Source: Chrysochromulina parva (taxonomy: Eukaryota > Haptophyta > Prymnesiales > Chrysochromulinaceae). From it: DNA of 11,654 nucleotides. The translations under genes were made by a program, and so were the position numbers. This document shows, piece by piece, positions 7,501-11,654 of the stretch. Below the pieces are notes generated by a model. The model made no database searches and was not told where the DNA came from. It worked only from the letters and a program-made list of their open reading frames with translations. Position 1 is the stretch's first letter; each line of letters begins with the position of its first letter. The DNA lies in the NCBI GenBank assembly GCA_002887195.1, contig PJAB01001893.1, forward strand, positions 1 through 11,654, written 5' to 3'.

Positions 7501-8895
7501 CGACGCACCGATCCTCAAGTACTGCGTCGAGGACGGACATTCTGTGGAGCCAATCCACTACGTGCCTGTGCTGCCCACGCTGCTGCTCAACGGCGCCAGC
7601 GGCATTGGCACCGGATGGAGCACGCAGTGCTGGAGCTATCACCCGCTTGAGCTGCTCGACAACGTGCTCGCGCTCGCGAACGGCCGGCCGATGGCACCGA
7701 TGGTGCCGTGGGCGGCCGGCTTCCGCGGCGAGATTGTAGTCCAACCGCCCGCCAATGCGGGGGTAGGTGCGCGGATGGGTGCGGGGGTGGGTGCGGGGGT
7801 GGGTGCGGGGCATAAGGAGATGGCCGGCCTTCCCTCCACCTTTCTCTCGCGTGGCGTGGTGCGGCTTAGTGCGGACGGCCTCGAGATCACCGAGCTGCCG
7901 CTGGGCAGGTGGACGAGCGTGTACAAGAGCTGGCTACTCAAGCAGATGGCGGAGGGGAAGGCGCTGTGGACGGGCTTCAGCGAGCGCCATACTGAGCGCA
8001 CCGTGTGCTTCGCGCTGCACCACACGCGCGATCAGCTCGCGCAGCTGGCGGCGGTGGAGGAGCAGGGGATGCTTGCGAGCCAGCTGCAGCTCGAGGCGAG
8101 CCACTCACTCAGCCACTGATTGCCACTGATTGCCACTGATTGCCACCGATTGCCATTGATTGCCACTGATTGCCACTCACTCAGGCGAGCCACTCACTCA
8201 GCAACGCGCATGCATTCGACGCCCACGGCGAGCTCCGTCACTTCCGCTCGCCCCACGAGCTCATCGAGATGCATGCCGAGGCGCGGCTGGCGGCGTACGC
8301 CAAGCGCAAGGCCCACGATTTAGCGCACCTCGCGGCGGAGCTCGAGCTTCTGGACGCGCGCGCTCGGTTTGTGGGGATGGCTGTGCGCGACGAGCTGCCC
8401 CTCTTGAGGGGCGCGCCCACACAGATGCTCCTCGACGCGCTGCGGTCGGCGGGCTTCAAGCCCGGTTTAGGCGCGACTTCCTTGGCTGACCTTCCTAATT
8501 TGGGAGCATTAGACGCGACTTCCTTGGCCGGTGGCAGCGGCGAGGGCGGCGGCGGTGGCGGCGAGGGCGGCGGCGAGGGCGGCGGCGAGGGCAACGTCGC
8601 GCCTACGAGCCGTGCGTATGATTACCTGCTGCGTCTGCCATTGCTCTCCCTCACCGAGGAGCGAGTGGCGAAGCTCATGGGCGAGATCGAACGCAAGCGT
8701 GCCCAGGCGACCGAGCTGCAGCACACGTCGGAGCTCGCGCTATGGTCTCGCGAGCTCGAGGCGCTGCGCATGCCGCTGCAGGCGCACCTCGAGGCGGTGG
8801 CCTCGCACGCGACGCCCGCTGCCGCCGAGAGCCGCGCTGACGCGAGTTCGCCCAAGAAGTCGACGAGGGCACGCCGGCGGACAGGCAAGACCTGA
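4595..8895 (+). CDS. TOP2: DNA topoisomerase II (type IIA), two exons 4595-8095 and 8185-8895
   Basis: An ATP-dependent enzyme that passes one DNA duplex through another. With the 89-bp intron removed the protein is 1403 residues. Domains in order: a basic, Ser/Ala/Leu-rich start (1-30) like a mitochondrial presequence; a SAP-like motif (36-65, core SELKEVLGKLGLP); GHKL ATPase with EILVNALDN (152-160), WNNGRGIP (185-192), GRHGFGAK (227-234) and a QSK in place of the usual QTK loop (440-442); TOPRIM with EGDSA (524-528) and DQDTDG (652-657); breakage-reunion domain with the catalytic pair Arg952-Tyr953 in ARYIFT; then the exit-gate coiled-coil region. The C-terminal tail is short and ends in a basic stretch, unlike the long tails of nuclear enzymes. 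The ATG at 4595 was chosen because the frame upstream has only a TTG at 4523; an internal Met35 (4697) could give a form without the presequence. Low-complexity inserts sit in loops. Confidence 0.93.
6382..6408 (+). repeat. In-frame 9-bp repeat x3 in TOP2 (Ser-Ser-Ile)
   Basis: Three copies of ctcctcgat encode an SSI-type run in a loop inserted before the DQDTDG metal-binding motif. The same loop in animal enzymes is much shorter. Confidence 0.9.
6421..6474 (+). repeat. In-frame 18-bp tandem repeat x3 in TOP2 (AEGGAS-type)
   Basis: Three 18-bp units with two base changes encode AEGGAN/AEGGAS repeats (about residues 609-626), immediately after the SSI repeat in the same TOPRIM-domain loop. 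The frame stays open across it. Confidence 0.9.
7763..7816 (+). repeat. In-frame Gly/Ala/Val repeat in TOP2, possible 54-bp optional intron
   Basis: Repeats of the type gtgcgggggtgg encode a run of Gly-Val-Gly-Ala (about residues 1057-1072), where animal topoisomerase II has no equivalent. The segment begins gtaggt and ends cataag, so it could also be removed as a 54-base GT-AG intron, keeping frame either way. The DNA alone cannot decide; coding repeat is the simpler reading. Confidence 0.5.
8095..8112 (+). repeat. 18-bp direct repeat, left copy, flanking TOP2 insert
   Basis: ggcgagccactcactcag occurs here and identically at 8184-8201, 89 bp later. The two copies bracket the frame-breaking repeat block, so removal of exactly one period is possible at several registers with the same product. 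Confidence 0.95.
8096..8184 (+). other. Probable 89-bp GC-AG intron in TOP2
   Basis: The conserved protein runs up to LQLE, then the frame hits TGA at 8117-8119. It resumes as topoisomerase in a different frame beyond 8185. Removing 89 bases restores alignment with other topoisomerase II proteins exactly. In the register 8096-8184 the donor is GAG|GCGAGC, fitting AG|GYRAGY with GC in place of GT, and the acceptor is CTCACTCAG|G. Branch-point-like CTGAT occurs repeatedly inside. No GT donor nearby gives the right phase. The alternative is a real frameshifting insertion that inactivates the gene or an assembly error; intact conserved sequence after it argues against old inactivation. Confidence 0.7.
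8113..8172 (+). repeat. 10-bp tandem repeat x6 filling the TOP2 intron
   Basis: Six units of ccactgattg (two with one change each) run from 8113 to 8172 and pass into ccactcactcag, which is also the end of the 18-bp flanking repeat. The 10-bp period is not divisible by three, unlike the repeats in coding parts of this window. Confidence 0.95.
8184..8201 (+). repeat. 18-bp direct repeat, right copy, flanking TOP2 insert
   Basis: Identical to 8095-8112. In the preferred splice register the first base of this copy is the last intron base, and the remaining 17 bases begin exon 2. Confidence 0.95.
8471..8528 (+). repeat. In-frame 42-bp spaced direct repeat in TOP2 exon 2
   Basis: cgcgacttccttggc occurs at 8472-8486 and 8514-8528, one period of 42 bp apart, and encodes ATSLA twice. 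The segment 8471-8512 starts GC, ends CATTAG and contains cctaat, so it has the same outline as the 89-bp insert, but it stays in frame and carries no stop. It may be coding duplication or a very short optional intron. Confidence 0.6.
8539..8592 (+). repeat. Gly/Glu-rich coding repeat in TOP2 C-terminal region
   Basis: A run of ggcggcgag-type triplet repeats encodes Gly-Gly-Glu-Gly stretches in a linker before the conserved DYLLRLPLLSLTEE segment. It is in frame and probably a flexible linker. Confidence 0.8.
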
Positions 8896-9112
8896 TCCTG
8901 AGCGCGCCGAGAGTCGGTCAGTCGAGAGTACGTACCGTTAACCGTACGTGTCTGCGAGTACCGAGTTCGGTCAATCGGACCGGACATTGCACAATGACCC
9001 GAGCAGCAGCAGCAGCAGGCCCAGCACCCGAAAAGGCCAGACCGCCGGCGTATACTGTGCGACTGCCGGACCGGACACATAGCACCGCCAGAACACACAG
9101 ACTTGTACAGCC
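8896..9112. other. Short gap between convergent TOP2 and HNH genes
   Basis: Only 217 bp separate the TGA of the topoisomerase (8893-8895) from the TGA of the HNH gene (9115-9113 on minus), so this gap holds both 3' ends. At 8930-8949 lies an imperfect palindrome with arms acgtac and gtacgt around a central GTTAAC. A short agc repeat follows at about 9000-9015. No gene is visible. Confidence 0.7.
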
Positions 9113-10322
9113 TCAGATGCCCCAGTCCTCGCCGGTCGGCATAGGCGGCGGCGCACGCTCGGCACTCCGCACCCGCATCTCGCCTTCAAGGCCGGTCTCC
9201 TGCTCGAACGCAGCCTTTGCATTTGCCTTTGCCTTCGCCCGGAGCATCGTCGCCTCCGCCTCCGCCTGCGCCGCCGCGGCGGCCTGCGCCGCGCCGCGCT
9301 GCAGCGCGGTGTGCGCCTCAGGAGACAGGTTGAGCCATTCAGTCCAATCTGCATGCATGAGCTTCGGCGGGAAGTGTCGTGCGTTGCGCTGCAGATCAGC
9401 CCAAGTGGGCACGGTAGGTGAGATTTTGCCGCGGAGCATGTCGGGGGGCAGCTCCTTGAGGGACTTGGAGCCTTTACGCAAATTGCACTGGGAGCACGCA
9501 GTGACCACATTTTCCCACGAGGTTGGACCCTGCGCGACGGTTAGGGTTCGGGGGTTAGGGTTAGGGCTCGGGTTCGGGTTCGGGTTAGGGTTGGACCCTG
9601 CGCGACACGCGGCACCACGTGGTCTCTGTCATAATCAGAGCCCATCAGTTACAATCAGAGCCCATCAGTCATAATCATACCCCATGAGTCGCGATCACCT
9701 GCTTGACGCGCGGCACGACGTGATCGTACGTGAGCTGAGAGGGCAGGAGCTGGCGGCGGCAATACTGGCAGCAGAAGTTGTCGCGCAGGTACAGATTGCG
9801 GCGTGTAAACCCAGGCGCGCCCTTGCCCGGCTTGCTTGGCTGCACATACGTCTTCAGCACAATGACCGATGGCAGCGGCATCGTGACGCTGGGCGAGCGC
9901 ACGACCACGCCGTCGTAGTTGGAGAGGACGATGACGGCATCGCGGAAGATGGCGCGGACCGTGTCCTGCCAGGACCACAGCGACAGCGGAACGTACGAGA
10001 GCGGCGTGTAGTCGGCGTTCAGCACGAGTGCGGGGTAGCGGCCAGATAACCGGTCTGTTGAGTCACTCGCCGGCAGCGACTGCGTCTGCAGCGTGGGCGC
10101 CTCAACGTAAAGGTGCGGCCCTCCTCTGTTCTCTACATCGCGCCAGTTGTTGCGGTGGTATTTGTTGTATGAAGAGGCCTTGAATTGCGCGCGCGACGGC
10201 TTCTTGCTGCTGCCAGGAGCCATCATCACCAGTGCGTCGCACGGCAGGCTGGAGGCAGGGCGAGCGGCCACGCTGAAGAGGGGTTGCAGGAATGCCAACG
10301 AAAGGATGGCGAAAGCGAGCAT
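9113..10322 (-). CDS. HNH endonuclease-like protein, exons 10322-9699 and 9529-9113
   Basis: The joined product has 346 residues. The start ATG is at 10322-10320; the first 20 residues are a hydrophobic signal-like segment (AILSLAFLQPLFSVA) followed by a Ser/Pro-rich stretch, as in proteins sent to complex plastids. The core (about 97-225) matches the HNH family common in cyanobacteria and plant plastids: ALVLNADYTPL, VVRSPSVTMPLPSVI, then the zinc/HNH unit with C185-x2-C188, DHVVP (Asp200, His201), WENVV (Asn215), C220-x2-C223 and NLRKG. Asn stands where the last His of HNH often is, as I recall for this family. A C-terminal segment with PTWADL and HADWTEWL plus an Ala-rich helix follows. 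The intron splits the HNH motif between His201 and Asn215, so unspliced RNA would give an inactive product. The biological role is unknown. The gene converges on TOP2. Confidence 0.82.
9521..9538 (-). repeat. 18-bp direct repeat, distal copy with the productive acceptor
   Basis: gtcgcgcagggtccaacc (minus strand) lies here and identically at 9589-9606, 68 bp apart, bracketing the telomere-like tract. The intron-exon border falls after gtcgcgcag. Confidence 0.95.
9541..9590 (+). repeat. Interstitial telomere-like repeat (TTAGGG / TTCGGG)
   Basis: Eight units: four TTAGGG (one preceded by two extra G), three TTCGGG and one CTCGGG, read on the plus strand. It lies inside the HNH intron with coding sequence on both sides, so it is not a chromosome end here. 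The variant units suggest ageing of the tract or origin from a degenerate subtelomeric array. Confidence 0.9.
9589..9624 (-). repeat. Diverged copy of the HNH exon-exon junction inside the intron
   Basis: Read on the minus strand this 36-bp segment encodes DHVVPRVAQGPT, the last nine residues of exon 1 joined without a break to the first three of exon 2. Against exon 1 three of the four changed codons are synonymous (Asp, Val, Arg) and one changes Lys to Ala. The part shared with exon 2 is identical. Confidence 0.85.
9626..9695 (-). repeat. 20-bp tandem repeat, about 3.5 copies, in the HNH intron
   Basis: Units of the type cagagcccatcagtcataat (plus strand) lie at 9636-9655 and 9656-9675, with a degenerate third at 9676-9695 and a partial one at 9626-9635. 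The degenerate unit abuts the splice donor, so the 5' part of the intron is made of this repeat. Branch-point-like CTGAT is repeated on the minus strand. Confidence 0.85.
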
Positions 10323-10423
10323 CGCTGCTTGATGGCCTCTGAGTAGCTCTGATGGATGCGCACGACCGCGAGGACTGCGGCCGGTGGGCTGTCGGTGGGC
10401 TCATCGGGCGGCGAATTCCGCAA

Positions 10424-10431
10424 ATTATATA
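10424..10431 (-). promoter_or_regulatory. TATA-like site upstream of the HNH gene
   Basis: The minus strand reads TATATAAT about 100 bp before the HNH ATG, an isolated AT-rich patch in GC-rich DNA. Position and orientation suit a core promoter, but no transcription start is known. Confidence 0.4.
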
Positions 10432-10440
10432 TGTGAACGT

Positions 10441-10465
10441 TCAGTTCAGTTCAGTTCAGTTCAGT
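10441..10465 (+). repeat. Pentamer repeat tcagt x5
   Basis: Five perfect tcagt units lie just upstream (relative to the HNH gene) of the TATA-like site and run into the 36-bp tandem repeat. Confidence 0.92.
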
Positions 10466-10528
10466 TTCTTCGCGGTCCCCCCACGCTCACTCCAGTTCAG
10501 TTTCTTCGCGGTCCCTCCACGCTCACTC
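10457..10528 (+). repeat. 36-bp tandem duplication
   Basis: Two 36-bp units (10457-10492 and 10493-10528) differ at a single base in the ccc(c/t)cca part. They begin within the pentamer repeat and lie about 135-205 bp upstream of the HNH start codon. Confidence 0.92.
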
Positions 10529-10774
10529 CACCGTCTCAAAGGACGGCTCCGCGCCCCTCGGTCAACACAAGTACTGAGTACTCGCTCGCTCGGGCTACTC
10601 GTACTTGGATGGATTCATGAAGTCAAAAAATCGCATGAAATCAGGTGAGGACCCGAGCAAAGATCCGAGCACAGAACAGGTGGCGGCGGCCCCAAGGCCG
10701 GTGGCGAGCACATTTGCACATCTCAGGCGGCGGCGGCATCGCCATCGGTTCATGCTCCACACATGCAGCATCGG

Positions 10775-10813
10775 GTATCGAATAACCCTCTACATTCGAT
10801 ACTCCTTCGGAGT
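10775..10813. other. Two overlapping hairpins
   Basis: The arms gtatcgaa (10775-10782) and ttcgatac (10795-10802) form an 8-bp stem with a 12-base loop. The arms actcc (10801-10805) and ggagt (10809-10813) form a 5-bp stem with a 3-base loop. They share bases 10801-10802, so they compete. The site is about 175 bp past the stop of the right kinase gene. Function is unknown. Confidence 0.4.
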
Positions 10814-10987
10814 TCGTTCACCCGTGTCCGCAACTGCTTCCTGTCAGCTGGGCGTGGCACACAAACCCATTGCCCACCCTGCTATCCTCGCTTCACCGGT
10901 CGCATGGCACTGTCTTGAGCCCTCCGAGTGGACTATACCCGTCCTTCCTGTTCATGGCATGCTCCATCCCCACGCTCATCCTGGTCT

Positions 10988-11654
10988 TTACTCCTCGTCG
11001 TCTTTGGGCGTCTTGGGGATGTAGGTGGCGCTCAACGCCCCCTTGCCGGGCGTGTAAGTGGAGAGCGCATCCGAAAACGTCTGGAAGAGAGCCCCCGTTT
11101 GAGTGCCCGGGTTAGTTCTCGGCGATGGCGGCGATGCCGCTTCCTCGACGGGGAACGATATGTCGGTCTGAGTCTTCGGCCCCTTGCCGGGCGTGAAAGT
11201 GGAAAGGAGCGTATCCGAAAAGGTCTGGAAGAGAGCCCCCGCGTGAGAGTCCGGGTTAGTTCTTGGCGATGGCGGCGATGCCGCTTCATTGACGCGGTAC
11301 GATTTGTCCATCTGAGTCTTCGAGCGGCTCCGGAACTTGTCGCGGTACGACTGGTCCAGTTTTGTCGGGCTGCTTGATTCCCTGTCGGACGTCGAGGGGC
11401 TGTCAGGGAGCGATGGGAGCATTGCGCGCCGCAGCGGGCGCTTGTTTCTGATACGCGCCACGGGGCGCGCTTCAGCACCCTCGGGGATGGCGGCGATGAT
11501 GAGCTCTGAGATCTGTCCAAAGGTCGGCCGCATGATGGGGCCAGGCTGGCAGCACTGCTTGGCAAGGTCCTTCACAGCCTGCGGCGTGGTCGTGCTGAAG
11601 AGGAGCAGCTCGAGCGGCGAGTACTCGCCGCTTGCGACCACGTCGAGGAGCTGC
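10988..11654 (-). CDS. TKL-like protein kinase paralogue, C-terminal part (5' end outside window)
   Basis: The frame is open from the right edge (first full codon at 11653-11651) to TAA at 10990-10988, giving 221 visible residues. It starts QLLDVVASGEYSPLEL, the same as the left kinase, and continues through CCQPGP.MRPTF, so it is the end of the kinase domain. The active-site motifs lie outside the window and cannot be judged. The tail has the same conserved pieces as the left copy (RPVARIRNKRPLR, DQSYRDKF, DKSYRVN) but carries the LFQTFSD...FTPGKG block twice through a 141-bp internal duplication. It ends in an acidic KTPKDDEE. The apparent Met at 11641 is a GTG valine codon inside the gene, not a start. 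Confidence 0.85.
   Translation of the reverse strand, partial: QLLDVVASGEYSPLELLLFSTTTPQAVKDLAKQCCQPGPIMRPTFGQISELIIAAIPEGAEARPVARIRNKRPLRRAMLPSLPDSPSTSDRESSSPTKLDQSYRDKFRSRSKTQMDKSYRVNEAASPPSPRTNPDSHAGALFQTFSDTLLSTFTPGKGPKTQTDISFPVEEAASPPSPRTNPGTQTGALFQTFSDALSTYTPGKGALSATYIPKTPKDDEE
11041..11322 (-). repeat. 141-bp tandem duplication in the kinase tail
   Basis: Two 141-bp (47-codon) units, about 11041-11181 and 11182-11322, each encode EAASPPSPRTNP...GALFQTFSD...TPGKG with an aromatic/basic lead-in. The units differ at scattered sites, so the duplication is not brand new. The left kinase has only one unit. Confidence 0.85.

Larger units (their letters stand above)
9530..9698 (-). other. 169-bp GT-AG intron in the HNH gene
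   Basis: Exon 1 ends ...RVKQ with donor AAGCAG|GTGATC (intron base 1 at 9698). The distal acceptor is CGCAG|GGTCC (last intron base at 9530), followed in phase 0 by GPTSWENVV, exactly what the HNH family needs. Read-through ends at TGA soon after the donor. The intron contains, in order on the minus strand, a 20-bp tandem repeat, a second version of the exon junction, and a telomere-like tract. An identical acceptor lies at 9598 and would give a short product ending at TAA inside the telomere-like tract. Confidence 0.8.
10323..10987. other. Non-coding region upstream of the HNH gene
   Basis: This 665-bp stretch lies between the HNH start codon and the stop of the right kinase, both on the minus strand. 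It must hold the HNH promoter and the kinase 3' end. Open frames of 60-140 codons here overlap one another and show no domain. Contents are a TATA-like site, pentamer and 36-bp tandem repeats, and two overlapping hairpins at 10775-10813. Confidence 0.65.

Noticed and set aside
8113..8172. CRISPR-like or array element
   Set aside because: The units are contiguous 10-bp repeats without spacers, inside a eukaryotic gene.
8054..8201. GT-AG intron in TOP2 using the gtggag at 8054
   Set aside because: The phases of the two sides do not match, and it would remove conserved residues. The 89-bp GC-AG register fits without loss.
8113..8895. Second independent gene beginning after the TOP2 stop
   Set aside because: Its translation continues the topoisomerase core exactly where the upstream part stops, so it is exon 2.
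9541..9590. True telomere or contig end
   Set aside because: HNH exons lie on both sides and join cleanly, so the tract is internal.
10352..11024. Plus-strand open frames in the HNH upstream region
   Set aside because: They translate simple repeats and low-complexity sequence, and overlap the end of the kinase gene.

Overview
The window reads as GC-rich nuclear DNA from a single-celled eukaryote. Eukaryotic hallmarks are a type IIA topoisomerase II of eukaryotic layout, a NIPP1-like phosphatase regulator, a tyrosine-kinase-like (TKL) protein kinase tail, spliceosomal-type introns and an interstitial TTAGGG-type tract. An HNH protein of the cyanobacterial/plastid type with an N-terminal signal peptide suggests an alga with a complex plastid. 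A haptophyte fits best, but this is an inference from style and not a taxonomic proof.

Layout, left to right: (1) the 3' part of a TKL-like kinase gene (+, 1-843, cut by the left edge); (2) about 1 kb without a supportable gene (844-1894), holding a G-run cluster, a GT-rich repeat and a 9-bp-stem hairpin; (3) a single-exon FHA-domain protein on the minus strand (1895-4390), NIPP1-like in its first half and of unknown type in its second half, with four in-frame tandem repeats; (4) a 204-bp divergent promoter region; (5) DNA topoisomerase II (+, 4595-8895), with a probable mitochondrial presequence, a SAP-like motif and one frame-breaking 89-bp insert best read as a GC-AG intron; (6) a short convergent gap; (7) a two-exon HNH nuclease-like gene (-, 10322-9113), whose intron is a patchwork of a 20-bp tandem repeat, a diverged copy of the exon-exon junction and a telomere-like tract; (8) about 665 bp of non-coding DNA with a TATA-like site and short tandem repeats; (9) the 3' part of a paralogous kinase gene (-, 10988-11654, cut by the right edge). 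The two kinase fragments point toward each other from opposite ends of the window.

The most unusual signal is the insert architecture. In both the topoisomerase and the HNH gene, a frame-breaking block of short tandem repeats sits between two perfect 18-bp direct repeats. In the topoisomerase, removing exactly one repeat period restores the conserved protein. In the HNH gene, the same duplicated 18 bp carries two identical candidate splice acceptors. This fits introns gained by, or remodelled through, local duplication. In contrast, tandem repeats inside coding sequence all have periods divisible by three. The genes do not form an obvious pathway. The topoisomerase and the NIPP1-like gene share a promoter region, and several products look nuclear or organellar.
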